Both the position numbers and the translations under genes were made by a program. Shown piece after piece: positions 16,440-24,781 of a stretch of 37,774 nt of DNA. How positions within the stretch are numbered: the first letter of the stretch is position 1; every line of letters starts with the position of its first letter. The stretch is from Flavobacteriales bacterium UBA5692 (GTDB lineage Bacteria > Bacteroidota > Bacteroidia > Flavobacteriales_D > Sanyastnellaceae), in contig DIHQ01000143.1 of the NCBI GenBank assembly GCA_002420235.1, forward strand, positions 1-37,774, given 5' to 3'. The notes under the pieces were generated by a model, which had not been told where the DNA came from, did no database searches, and saw nothing but the letters and a program-made list of their open reading frames with translations.

Positions 16440-17732
16440 TCATTTTTTCACTACGCGCAATTTTACACCAAGCGTTTCCAGGTCATCAAAAAACTCCGGA
16501 TAACTTTTTGCGACACATTCCGCATTTTCAATTTCAATAGGACCAGCGCCACCAATTGCTAGGATACTCAAGGCCATAACCATGCGGTGGTCACCAGATG
16601 GATTGAGCTTGGTTATTCCTGTTGGACGATTGATTCCCCAAGGGTACACTGTCATGGTGTCTGCAGTTGCATCGAGATCTACTCGGATACCCAGCAGATT
16701 CCAAGCGGACTGAATCGCCTTGGCACGGTTGGATTCTTTGTGAATGAGTCGACCAATACCCGTGAGATGTGATGGCCCTTTCGAAAATGCAGCAAGAGCA
16801 GCCAAAACCGGAAACAAATCTGGTGATTCGTTAAGGTCGACTTGAAAGGTCCTTACGGGGCGCCTTGCTACTTGTATGCCATCGTCAATTCCGGACAATG
16901 CACCCCCAGCAAAAAGTAATGCACCGCGAATGGCTTCATCCGCTTGGGTATAGTTGTTGTTCAAGCCGCTTATGGCAATCGATTCTTCCGCGGCTATCAT
17001 GGCGGCTACAGCGAGGGCTGCTGCTCCTGACCAATCACCATCAATGACAGCCTCTAAAGATTGGAATTTTTGCTGTGCCTGACATGAGAAAAACGAGTAG
17101 TCATCGGTTTCAATCTGGATACCAAAGTCAGCAAGAACTTCTAAGGTCAATTCAATGTATGGCGTACTCGTGGGGTTTTTAATGGTCAGAGATGAGTCTT
17201 CGGATAGCAGAGGCATTGCGAAAAGCATACCAGTGATAAATTGAGATGAGTTGGGACTAGCTAATGCAGCATCTCCGCCGCGCATACAGCTCTGGAGCTT
17301 AAGGGGGAAGCTGCCGTTGGTCGTTGAAAGTCGCCCGCCCATGGCGTCAAAAAGTGCCTCACATGACTTCATGGGGCGTCCACGAAGGGACTTTTCTGCA
17401 AAAACCTCGAGGGGTCGATCGGCCAGTCCAGCAATGGGCGTGAAGAGTCGAGCGGCAAGACCCGATTCACCGGGGGTTAGCTTCGAGGTTCGCGGTTTCA
17501 GCCTTCCGCCTGTTCCGGTGATGCGCACCCTTTCTTCGTCCAGTTCAATATCGGCTCCAAGCTGAGCAGCCAGCGTCAAGGCCGAGGTGCAATCGTCGGA
17601 TTGGGATATGTTGTAAAAAGTACTGGTGCCTTCCGCGAGCAGTGCGCCTGCAACCAATCGTTGCATGACGGATTTGGATGGTGGTGCCTGTACTTCACCA
17701 CGCAGGGTGGAAGGTGAAACCCGGATTGTCAT
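16440..17732 (-). CDS. aroA: 3-phosphoshikimate 1-carboxyvinyltransferase (EPSP synthase)
   Basis: AroA joins shikimate-3-phosphate and phosphoenolpyruvate in the sixth step of the shikimate pathway. The 430 residues match the family length. Expected substrate contacts are visible: PPSKSVMQR, GESGLAARLF, SLRGRPM, NSSQFITGML, the catalytic Asp in ESPDLFP, the Glu-Arg region HKESNRA, GDHRMVMA and a Lys in AKSYPEFF. It is the divergent Bacteroidota type, with a GESG motif where many others have N-A-G-T. The start at 17732 overlaps the menG stop by 4 bp (ATGA); the frame extends to 17786 inside menG but has no family similarity there. Confidence 0.94.
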   Translation of the reverse strand: MTIRVSPSTLRGEVQAPPSKSVMQRLVAGALLAEGTSTFYNISQSDDCTSALTLAAQLGADIELDEERVRITGTGGRLKPRTSKLTPGESGLAARLFTPIAGLADRPLEVFAEKSLRGRPMKSCEALFDAMGGRLSTTNGSFPLKLQSCMRGGDAALASPNSSQFITGMLFAMPLLSEDSSLTIKNPTSTPYIELTLEVLADFGIQIETDDYSFFSCQAQQKFQSLEAVIDGDWSGAAALAVAAMIAAEESIAISGLNNNYTQADEAIRGALLFAGGALSGIDDGIQVARRPVRTFQVDLNESPDLFPVLAALAAFSKGPSHLTGIGRLIHKESNRAKAIQSAWNLLGIRVDLDATADTMTVYPWGINRPTGITKLNPSGDHRMVMALSILAIGGAGPIEIENAECVAKSYPEFFDDLETLGVKLRVVKK

Positions 17733-18487
17733 TTGACACCAGTGTAAATACTGGCAATGCCGCCAGTTAAGCGGTGCATATGGCATTTTTTATACCCGCA
17801 TTTTTCCATGATTTTCACAAAGTCATCCCCTTCCGGAAAGGCTTCAACGCTTTCAGGTAAATAGCTATATGCATCTGAATCCTTCGAAACGAGTTTGCCG
17901 ACACCTGGCATCAAAGTGTGGAAGTAGAAGTGAAAGATTTGCTTAATCGGCGTGGCAGTGGGCTTCGAAAACTCCAGTATTACTCCCATGCCACCAGGTT
18001 TTAACGTGCGATGCATCTCGTTTAAACCTTTCTCTAACTTTTCGAAGTTTCGAACACCGAATGCAACCGTATAGCCATCGAAGGTATTTGCAGCAAATGG
18101 CAAATCGGCACTATCCCCTTCAATTAATTTTATGCATTTACTCCAGCCTCTGCGTTCCACTTTTTTGCGACCAATTGATAGCATTCCGGGGCTGATATCA
18201 ACACCGGTTACGTTTAGGTTGTCAATGCCAGACCTCATGGCTTCGAGAGCAAAATCAGCAGTTCCCGTTGCCATGTCCATTAAGTGCAAGGGTCGCGGAT
18301 CAGACTTGGCGCCAAGGTGTACTTTGAGCAAGCGCATGGCCTTTTTACGCCAAAGCACATCAATCCCCAGTGAGAAAAAGTGGTTTAGGAAGTCATAGCT
18401 GTGTGCGATGTTATCGAACATGCGAGCGACCTGTTCTTTTTTGGATTCCTGACCAGATTGCGTGTACGGAGTGATTTTTGTTCCCAT
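17729..18487 (-). CDS. menG: Demethylmenaquinone methyltransferase (MenG/UbiE)
   Basis: This SAM-dependent enzyme methylates demethylmenaquinone in the last step of menaquinone synthesis. The 252 residues carry the UbiE signatures YDFLNHFFSLGIDVLWRKKA near the N-terminus and FHFYFHTLMPGVGKLVSKD towards the C-terminus. The SAM site is MDMATGTADFALEA followed by VDISPGML. Bacteroidota use menaquinone, so MenG is the likelier role than UbiE. It lies 3 bp after trkH and overlaps aroA by 4 bp. Confidence 0.94.
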   Translation of the reverse strand: MGTKITPYTQSGQESKKEQVARMFDNIAHSYDFLNHFFSLGIDVLWRKKAMRLLKVHLGAKSDPRPLHLMDMATGTADFALEAMRSGIDNLNVTGVDISPGMLSIGRKKVERRGWSKCIKLIEGDSADLPFAANTFDGYTVAFGVRNFEKLEKGLNEMHRTLKPGGMGVILEFSKPTATPIKQIFHFYFHTLMPGVGKLVSKDSDAYSYLPESVEAFPEGDDFVKIMEKCGYKKCHMHRLTGGIASIYTGVK

Positions 18488-18490
18488 ATG

Positions 18491-20317
18491 CTATCCTACC
18501 ATAGTATGGCCTGTCGGGTATTTAATGTGCGTTTGAACGGCTCGTCCCCCGAGGGCGTATGCAACAGTCAGGGTGCCTACGCGACCAACAAACATGCTAA
18601 GTATGATTATGATTTTGCCAATTGGGCTCAACATTGCGGTGATACCTGTACTCAAACCAACCGTTCCAAATGCGCTCACTTCTTCAAAAATGAGATCGAG
18701 TAAGGTGCGATTATTCATTTCTAAAATATGAGCCTCAGTAATCGATAACAGAAAGATAGCAACAGTGTTTCCAACGAAAAAGAACAGCAGAACGCTGTAG
18801 GCTCTTGAGCGCAGGACTTCGGGTACTGTTCGCTTAAATAGTTGGACGTGATCGAGATTTCGTACTGTACGCCAAACATCCGCCATTACTATTGATAAAG
18901 TAGAGGTTTTGATACCACCTCCAGTTGAACTTGACGACGAACCAATAAACATCAGAATGATTAAGAGGATCAGCATTGGAACACCAACGACCCCAATATC
19001 CACCGTGTTGAAACCACTTGTGCGCGTGGCACTTTGAAATACAGAGGTCGTCAATTGGCCAAATGTGCTCATACCTTGGAGGGTTCCGTCGTGTTCCAAA
19101 AACCAAAATGCGACAGCTCCTAATCCTACTAGACCAAGAGAGAAGTAAAGGGCAATTTTCGTGGCAAACCCAATTTGCTTCCAAGGATGGCTCATTCGCT
19201 CGCGCAGGCGATTCGGGTCAAACAAATCGAAGATTGCTACCATGCCCAATGCACCGAAAAAAACCAGTACGGTCACGGTCCAGTGTAAAGCGTAATGGCC
19301 ATCAATTGCGGAATTGGATAAACCGTCGGTGAAAAGGGAGATGCCAGCATTATTGAATGCAGAGACCGAATGGAAGACCGAGTAAAACCATTGCCGACCC
19401 GTGGACAATTCATCTAATGCTTTGCCCCACGTAGCATGCATCACTAAAGCGCCAGCAGCTTCAATGACGAGGCAGCAGAGTAATACTTTGCCTAGTAGTC
19501 CAGAACTCGCATTGAAGGTATCGCGATTGACAAAATCTTCAATGACATCGTGTTGGCGCACTCCCAAGCCAAACTTCGAAGCGAGCACGAGAAATGAGCC
19601 AAACGCAATCAAATTAAGTCCACCCAACTGGATCAGCGCTAGGATTACAACTTGGCCTTTGAAAGAAAAAAACGTAACTGTGTCCACCACCATCAGACCA
19701 GTAACACAAGTAGCGCTTGTAGACGTAAACAAGGCATCTAGAAAACTCATACTGCCTTTATGCACGGTCATTTCTGGTAGCATCAGCAGAACAGTTCCAA
19801 TGGTGATTAGCCCGAGAAAACTCATAATAAAGATGACCGCTGGATTCAGGCGGATTCGTGGTAGCACCCGTCCACCACGCAACAATTCAGCAAGAACAAT
19901 GGTAAAGAAATATACCTGAATAAATATTGTATAAAAATCTGATAATGAAATAAAACCAATGTTTTGAATAAATCTATTTATAAGTAATTCTCCAGTAAAT
20001 AAGTCACTGAAGCCTTCAATTATTAATACTACTGTGACCGCAGCTTCAAACCAGGTCTGACGAAGGAATTCCCGCGGTTGGAAGTCGTAAAGCAGGCGGG
20101 TGATGTATTGCACCACATAGAATCCGAAGCTGAATTTGACGAATCCCAGTAGTCGGTTCGCAGTCTCAGATTCGTTTGGAAATCCATAATACAAGGCCAG
20201 AACGAACAATGCGGAAGCCGATATCAGCAGATTAAGACCTTTCAATCCACTCAAGACGCGGTCTTTGGATTGGTACAGCGCAACGTTGATACGCTCCCGA
20301 AGTTCTTGGAAGTTCAT
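18491..20317 (-). CDS. TrkH/KtrB family potassium transporter with a four-helix N-terminal extension
   Basis: This 608-residue membrane protein carries potassium across the inner membrane. The four selectivity-filter loops of the family are visible: TSTSATCVTGL, SAFNNAGISLF, SATRTSGFNTVD and SAFGTVGLSTG. The intramembrane gate GSSSSSTGGGIKT is also present. The conserved core begins near residue 155. Before it lie four extra hydrophobic helices (about residues 27-45, 57-77, 90-108 and 126-145), so the protein is longer than usual TrkH (about 480). No trkA/ktrA partner is in the window. It overlaps the heptose kinase gene by 4 bp and is followed by menG after 3 bp. Confidence 0.9.
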   Translation of the reverse strand: MNFQELRERINVALYQSKDRVLSGLKGLNLLISASALFVLALYYGFPNESETANRLLGFVKFSFGFYVVQYITRLLYDFQPREFLRQTWFEAAVTVVLIIEGFSDLFTGELLINRFIQNIGFISLSDFYTIFIQVYFFTIVLAELLRGGRVLPRIRLNPAVIFIMSFLGLITIGTVLLMLPEMTVHKGSMSFLDALFTSTSATCVTGLMVVDTVTFFSFKGQVVILALIQLGGLNLIAFGSFLVLASKFGLGVRQHDVIEDFVNRDTFNASSGLLGKVLLCCLVIEAAGALVMHATWGKALDELSTGRQWFYSVFHSVSAFNNAGISLFTDGLSNSAIDGHYALHWTVTVLVFFGALGMVAIFDLFDPNRLRERMSHPWKQIGFATKIALYFSLGLVGLGAVAFWFLEHDGTLQGMSTFGQLTTSVFQSATRTSGFNTVDIGVVGVPMLILLIILMFIGSSSSSTGGGIKTSTLSIVMADVWRTVRNLDHVQLFKRTVPEVLRSRAYSVLLFFFVGNTVAIFLLSITEAHILEMNNRTLLDLIFEEVSAFGTVGLSTGITAMLSPIGKIIIILSMFVGRVGTLTVAYALGGRAVQTHIKYPTGHTMVG

Positions 20318-21336
20318 TTTGAATTCATCAAGGCAGCTAAAACTTTAGCGTGGTTATCCCATTCCGCCTTGAGCCGCTCCAATTCCACAGTGACCACTCC
20401 AACTTTCTCACACACAAGTCCGCCAGCGAGATTGGCGACGGCTGCAATTTGCCACACCGGTACATCCGATGCAAGCAAAACGGAGGCTACAGCAATGACT
20501 GCATCTCCCGCGCCACTGACATCGGTGATTTCACGCTCGAATGCAGGTATACGCTGAAATGCTTGAGCATGTTCTGGGGCGTAAAAGCACACACCGCGCT
20601 CGCTGAGTGTGACCATTGAAATGGACGGCTCCAACTGTTCTTGCATTCGTTTGACAGCTTGCGCTAGGCTGACGTCTGATTCTTTATGAATTGCTATGCC
20701 TAGTCCTTCTTGCATTTCATTCAAGTTCGGCTTGAAGAGATCTACTTTAGTGTACCGATTGAAGTTTCTAAACTTTGGATCTACCGTTGTTTTGATTCCC
20801 TTTTCACTACAAATCGCTAGTATGGATTCAATTAATAGTGGAGTTAGCGTGCCCTTATCATAATCTTCAAAAATGACGGTGTCGATGTGCTCATCGGTCA
20901 TGATTTTCTGACAACGGGTAATCAGAATCTCCGTCCACCTTTCTTCGAGATTATGCGATTGTTCCTCGTCGACCCTCAGTAGTTGCTGACCATTGCTAAT
21001 AACCCGAGTTTTGACAGTGGTCTTCCGGTTGGGGACCTCAATCAGTGCCGCAGTTTTAATGGCTTGTGCATCCAATAAGTGTTGTATTTCTCCTCCAGCA
21101 GAATCGTCTCCGATTACTGCGGCCAAATGAACTTGGGCACCCAGAGCGGTGAGGTTCATTGCAACATTGGCCGCCCCACCTAGGCGTTTATTTTGTTTTT
21201 GAACGTCAACGATGGGCACAGGGGCCTCGGGCGAAATCCGATTAACCTGTCCGATGAGGTAGGCGTCGAGCATGACATCTCCTATGACTAGAACCGAGAT
21301 CCGGTGGGTATTCTGAAGAGCGGTCAGCGCTTCCAT
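20314..21336 (-). CDS. rfaE1: D-glycero-beta-D-manno-heptose-7-phosphate kinase (RfaE1/HldA)
   Basis: This PfkB-family sugar kinase makes heptose-1,7-bisphosphate for ADP-heptose, the inner-core sugar of LPS. The 340 residues contain the family motifs GDVMLDAYLIG, RISPEAPVPIV, RLGGAANVAMNLTALG and the catalytic DVSGAGDAVIAV. Only the kinase domain is present; the cytidylyltransferase half of E. coli HldE is missing, so it must be encoded elsewhere. I chose the ATG at 21336; the frame extends to 21447 inside the aminotransferase gene. The gene is 23 bp after that gene and overlaps trkH by 4 bp. Confidence 0.9.
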   Translation of the reverse strand: MEALTALQNTHRISVLVIGDVMLDAYLIGQVNRISPEAPVPIVDVQKQNKRLGGAANVAMNLTALGAQVHLAAVIGDDSAGGEIQHLLDAQAIKTAALIEVPNRKTTVKTRVISNGQQLLRVDEEQSHNLEERWTEILITRCQKIMTDEHIDTVIFEDYDKGTLTPLLIESILAICSEKGIKTTVDPKFRNFNRYTKVDLFKPNLNEMQEGLGIAIHKESDVSLAQAVKRMQEQLEPSISMVTLSERGVCFYAPEHAQAFQRIPAFEREITDVSGAGDAVIAVASVLLASDVPVWQIAAVANLAGGLVCEKVGVVTVELERLKAEWDNHAKVLAALMNSK

Positions 21337-21359
21337 CCTGCAAAGGTAGCGAACGGGCT

Positions 21360-22556
21360 TTATTGGAGGGCTGAAACGGCCTTTGAAATCCTTGAAAGGG
21401 CTTCCTTCAATTGGACCTCGGAGGCGGCATAGGACAAGCGGATGCACTCCGGCGTTCCGAAAGCACCTCCTCCGACAGTGGCAACATGGGCTTCTTTAAG
21501 CAGGTACATGGCGAAGTCCTCCGCGGTTGCGATGGTATGCCCGCCGGCGGTTTTACCAAATAAATCGCTGACGTCAGGGAACAAGTAGAATGCACCCATC
21601 GGCTTATTTACCTTGAGGCCTGGTATGGCGCTTAAGCCGTTGATCATCAGATCGCGTCGAGACAAAAAAGCCGCCTTCATCGCATTTGCTATAGAAGGGT
21701 CTTCAGAAACTGCAGCACCTGCAGCAACTTGAGCGATGCTGCAAGGAGCGGAGGTTACTTGTCCTTGAATTTTTGAGCATGCCTTCGCTATCCACTCGGG
21801 TGCGCCGATGTAACCAAGGCGCCAACCGGTCATGGCAAAACTTTTGGAAACCCCGTTCACAGTAATAACACGGCCTTTTAACTCTTCAATTGCACCTATC
21901 GAAAAGTGCTCGTCGGTGAAGTTTATCAACTCATATATTTCATCGCTGATCACGTAAACTTGTGGGTGGCGTTTCAGTACTTCTGCTAAAGTTTCAATCT
22001 CTGATCGCGTGTAAACGGAACCTGAGGGATTACAGGGAGAGGAGTAAATCAGCAGGCGAGTTTTTTCATTGATGGCCGCTTCCAGTTCGTTCGGTTGGAT
22101 TTTGAAGTCATCTTCTATCTTCGTGGGCAACACCTTCGACATACCACCGGCAAATGCGACCATGTCCGCGTAGCTGACCCAATAAGGCGCAGGTAAAATG
22201 ACCTCTTCTCCGGGATCGACGAGCGTAAGTACCACGTTGGTAATGCTCTGTTTCGCCCCATTCGATACGACGATTTGAGAAGGTGTGAAGTCAAGCCCGT
22301 TATCCCGCTTGAATTTGGAGCATATGGCTTCGCGCACATCCTGCAGTCCCGGAACCGGGGTGTAGTGGGTGATATTTTTCTCAATGGCTCCAATTCCTGC
22401 TTGTTTGAGTACTTCTGGCGTGTCAAAGTCTGGCTCACCGAGCGAAAGGGAAATCACATCGACACCTGAGTGTTTCAATTCGCTGGCCTTTCTTGCCATG
22501 GCAATGGTGGCAGATTCGGATAGGCGATTAAGTAGTTGGGAAGGACGCTGTTCCAT
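21360..22556 (-). CDS. aspC: Pyridoxal phosphate aminotransferase, aspartate aminotransferase type
   Basis: This class I aminotransferase (398 residues) probably interconverts aspartate and oxaloacetate. Expected residues are visible: SLGEPDFDTP near the N-terminus, SSPCNPSG, the cofactor-contacting SDEIYELI, the PLP lysine in NGVSKSFAMTGWRLGYIG, and the carboxylate-binding Arg in ECIRLSYA. It resembles the Ib subgroup (AspAT/prephenate aminotransferase-like), so some activity on aromatic precursors is possible. I chose the ATG at 22556; the Met at 22589 falls inside the predicted promoter. It is the first gene of the run that ends with aroA. Confidence 0.9.
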   Translation of the reverse strand: MEQRPSQLLNRLSESATIAMARKASELKHSGVDVISLSLGEPDFDTPEVLKQAGIGAIEKNITHYTPVPGLQDVREAICSKFKRDNGLDFTPSQIVVSNGAKQSITNVVLTLVDPGEEVILPAPYWVSYADMVAFAGGMSKVLPTKIEDDFKIQPNELEAAINEKTRLLIYSSPCNPSGSVYTRSEIETLAEVLKRHPQVYVISDEIYELINFTDEHFSIGAIEELKGRVITVNGVSKSFAMTGWRLGYIGAPEWIAKACSKIQGQVTSAPCSIAQVAAGAAVSEDPSIANAMKAAFLSRRDLMINGLSAIPGLKVNKPMGAFYLFPDVSDLFGKTAGGHTIATAEDFAMYLLKEAHVATVGGGAFGTPECIRLSYAASEVQLKEALSRISKAVSALQ

Positions 22557-22586
22557 AGGAATTGAAGGTATCTGAAAATGAAAGCA

Positions 22587-22594
22587 CAAAAATA
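22587..22594 (-). promoter_or_regulatory. Predicted -7 promoter element of the aspC-rfaE1-trkH-menG-aroA run
   Basis: The minus strand reads TATTTTTG, an exact TAnnTTTG match, about 30 nt upstream of the aspC start. It supports the start at 22556 rather than 22589. No clear TTG -33 element is seen. Confidence 0.45.
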
Positions 22595-22633
22595 CAGTCG
22601 TTGCTTACATCGAGATAGCCGCTGAGGTGGAAA

Positions 22634-24112
22634 TCACTGTTTTTTAGTCAACAGCCAAATACCCAAAAATGTGAGTAAACCATTGACGGGAAGCAAGGCA
22701 AATCCAAAGCTAAAATCATAAAAATGATTCAAACCCGCTTCGAGCAGGTAACATATACAAGGACTCGCAGTTGCTACCCATGGTATCAATTTATCGATGG
22801 GTGTACCCTTCATGATCAGGCCAAATGCGAACAGTCCGAGGATGGGCCCGTACGTATAATTAGCCGCTGTGAATATCGCCGATACCACACTCGAATCTTG
22901 CACTAAACTAAAGGCGAGGATTACACAAAAGAGCACGAAAGCGACCACCAAGTGCACTTTTTTACGCAAATCCGTGGCCTCCGAGTTTGATCGCTTCTCG
23001 GTATCGAGCAAGTCCACGCATATGGACGTGGTCAGTGCGGTCATTGCGCTGTCAGCGCTGCTGAAGGCGGAGGCGAGTAGGCCGAGGAGAAAAACCAATC
23101 CCAACCCCCAACCCAAGCTCCCGCCTAGGGCAACAGAAGGGTACAGGCTGTCTGCGAGTTCAATGGTTAAAGATTGGCTGTCTGCCCATGTATACAGCAG
23201 TAAGCCCAATGCCAAGAATAGTATGTTCACCGCGACTAGAACAATGGAAAAACTTCCCATATTCCAACGGGCTTCTTGTAGATTTTTGCATGCGAGATTT
23301 TTCTGCATCATGTCCTGGTCCATACCTGTCATCGCGGTCGCAACAAAAGCTCCTGCTGTGAAATGTTTGATGAAATGATTGGGCGCCTTCCAGTCGTCCC
23401 ACACCCACCATGTACTCATTGGACTTGTTTTGATGTGCTGCAAGGTTTCGCCCCAAGACCAATCCAGCGCATTGGTGATGGCGTAGACCGAATACCCCAC
23501 CGCTATGAGCATTGCACCCGTTTGTAGGGTATCGGTCCAAACAATTGTACCCAGTCCGCCCTGTCTTGTGTAAGCCCAGATAACAAATAGTATGACCAAC
23601 ACCGCAACAGCATAGCCCCAGTCTAATGTAGCTTGTGAAGATGAACTCCAACCGAGAGGCTCGAGGACGAAAAGCTTGAGTACTAAAGCAACTAAGAAAA
23701 GCCGAAAGGCAGCTCCAATCGTCCGTGACAAAATGAAGAATGCCGCACCAGTTCGGTACGCATTTGGGCCAAACCGACTTGCAAAATAACCATAAATGCT
23801 CGTCAGTCCCATTCTGTAGTACAAGGGCATGAGAACCGCCATAATGAATCCATAGCCCACCAGGTAACCCAACACCATTTGCATATAGGTGAAGCCTTGG
23901 GACGCCACCCAACCCGGGACGCTGATGAAGGTGACCCCACTTAGCGAAGCCCCTAACATGCCGAAGGATACGGCGTACCAAGGAGCCTTTTTGTTCGCTA
24001 CAAAAAAATGAGTATTGCTAGCTTTTGCCTCCTGACTTGCTGTAAGTCGAGCTACGAGTAGCAACACACCGACATATCCACAAAAGATAAGGAGAACCGT
24101 CGTTGGATTCAT
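22634..24112 (-). CDS. Sodium:solute symporter (SSF/SLC5 family)
   Basis: This 492-residue inner-membrane protein should have about 13 helices. Family features include FGMLGASLSGVTFISVPGW, RQGGLGTIVWTDTLQ (close to the SSF signature), TAMTGMDQDMMQKNLACKN and LLASAFSSADSAMTALTTSI, which holds likely sodium-binding Ser residues. The solute cannot be read from the sequence; no catabolic genes lie beside it. It is divergent from recR with 36 bp between the start codons. Confidence 0.9.
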   Translation of the reverse strand: MNPTTVLLIFCGYVGVLLLVARLTASQEAKASNTHFFVANKKAPWYAVSFGMLGASLSGVTFISVPGWVASQGFTYMQMVLGYLVGYGFIMAVLMPLYYRMGLTSIYGYFASRFGPNAYRTGAAFFILSRTIGAAFRLFLVALVLKLFVLEPLGWSSSSQATLDWGYAVAVLVILFVIWAYTRQGGLGTIVWTDTLQTGAMLIAVGYSVYAITNALDWSWGETLQHIKTSPMSTWWVWDDWKAPNHFIKHFTAGAFVATAMTGMDQDMMQKNLACKNLQEARWNMGSFSIVLVAVNILFLALGLLLYTWADSQSLTIELADSLYPSVALGGSLGWGLGLVFLLGLLASAFSSADSAMTALTTSICVDLLDTEKRSNSEATDLRKKVHLVVAFVLFCVILAFSLVQDSSVVSAIFTAANYTYGPILGLFAFGLIMKGTPIDKLIPWVATASPCICYLLEAGLNHFYDFSFGFALLPVNGLLTFLGIWLLTKKQ

Positions 24113-24116
24113 ACCC

Positions 24117-24124
24117 CAAAGATG
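24117..24124 (-). promoter_or_regulatory. Possible -7 element of the symporter gene
   Basis: The minus strand reads CATCTTTG, one mismatch from TAnnTTTG, and ends 4 nt before the ATG at 24112. Use of it would give a leaderless mRNA. Confidence 0.35.
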
Positions 24125-24136
24125 AGCAACCGCCTG

Positions 24137-24144
24137 TAAATTTG
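24137..24144 (+). promoter_or_regulatory. Predicted -7 promoter element of recR
   Basis: TAAATTTG is an exact TAnnTTTG match ending 4 nt before the recR ATG, the same spacing as at the metal regulator gene. No clear -33 element is visible. Confidence 0.5.
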
Positions 24145-24148
24145 CACC

Positions 24149-24772
24149 ATGGAACTTCCTTCACGGTTGATTGAAGCAGCCGTTGACCAAATGGCATCGC
24201 TTCCCGGTGTTGGGCGGAGAACAGCGTTACGCTTGGTACTTAACCTGTTGAACCGATCGGACGAGCAGGTAGATGCCTTCGCTGAATCCTTTCAATCCAT
24301 GAAAAGAGGTATTCACGCTTGTCCGCAGTGCCACAATCTGACCGAAGCGGAGGTATGTTCCATTTGCGCGGATTCGGCCCGTAACGAAAGTTTGATTTGC
24401 GTTGTAGAAGACATTCGTGATTTGTTGGCCTTGGAATCGACAAGGCAATACCACGGCAAGTATCACGTTTTGGGAGGCGTGATTAGTCCCATGGATGGCA
24501 TTGGTCCAAACGATCTTAACATTGAAACGCTTGTGAGGCGGATCGCGAGTGATGGAAAAACGAATAAAGAGACGCCTACAGAAGTGATTTTCGCTCTCCC
24601 AGCTACTATGGAAGGCGAAACCACGGCATTTTATCTGTTTCGAAAACTGGCCAATTCCGAGGTGAAAGTTACCGTCATTGCCCGCGGTTTGGCCATCGGT
24701 GAGGACCTGCAGCACGCTGACGAAGCGACCTTGGTCCAGAGCCTTAGACAACGATTACCGTATACCACCTAA
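24149..24772 (+). CDS. recR: Recombination mediator protein RecR
   Basis: RecR works with RecO (and RecF) to load RecA on gapped DNA. The 207 residues show the helix-hairpin-helix LPGVGRRTALRLVLNLL, the four-Cys zinc finger HACPQCHNLTEAEVCSICAD, the Toprim motif CVVEDIRDLLALE and the HVLGGVISPMDGIGP region. It is the first gene of a long plus-strand run; the glycosyltransferase gene starts 9 bp later. Confidence 0.96.
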   Translation: MELPSRLIEAAVDQMASLPGVGRRTALRLVLNLLNRSDEQVDAFAESFQSMKRGIHACPQCHNLTEAEVCSICADSARNESLICVVEDIRDLLALESTRQYHGKYHVLGGVISPMDGIGPNDLNIETLVRRIASDGKTNKETPTEVIFALPATMEGETTAFYLFRKLANSEVKVTVIARGLAIGEDLQHADEATLVQSLRQRLPYTT

Positions 24773-24781
24773 CTTCAAATC

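Noticed and set aside
23160..23981. A 273-codon open frame on the minus strand inside the symporter gene
   Set aside because: It is a shifted frame of the symporter gene on the same strand. Its product is full of Arg, His and Cys with no domain logic, while the symporter frame has clear family motifs.
24227..24751. A 174-codon open frame antisense to recR
   Set aside because: recR is well supported through this whole stretch, and the antisense product shows no recognisable features.
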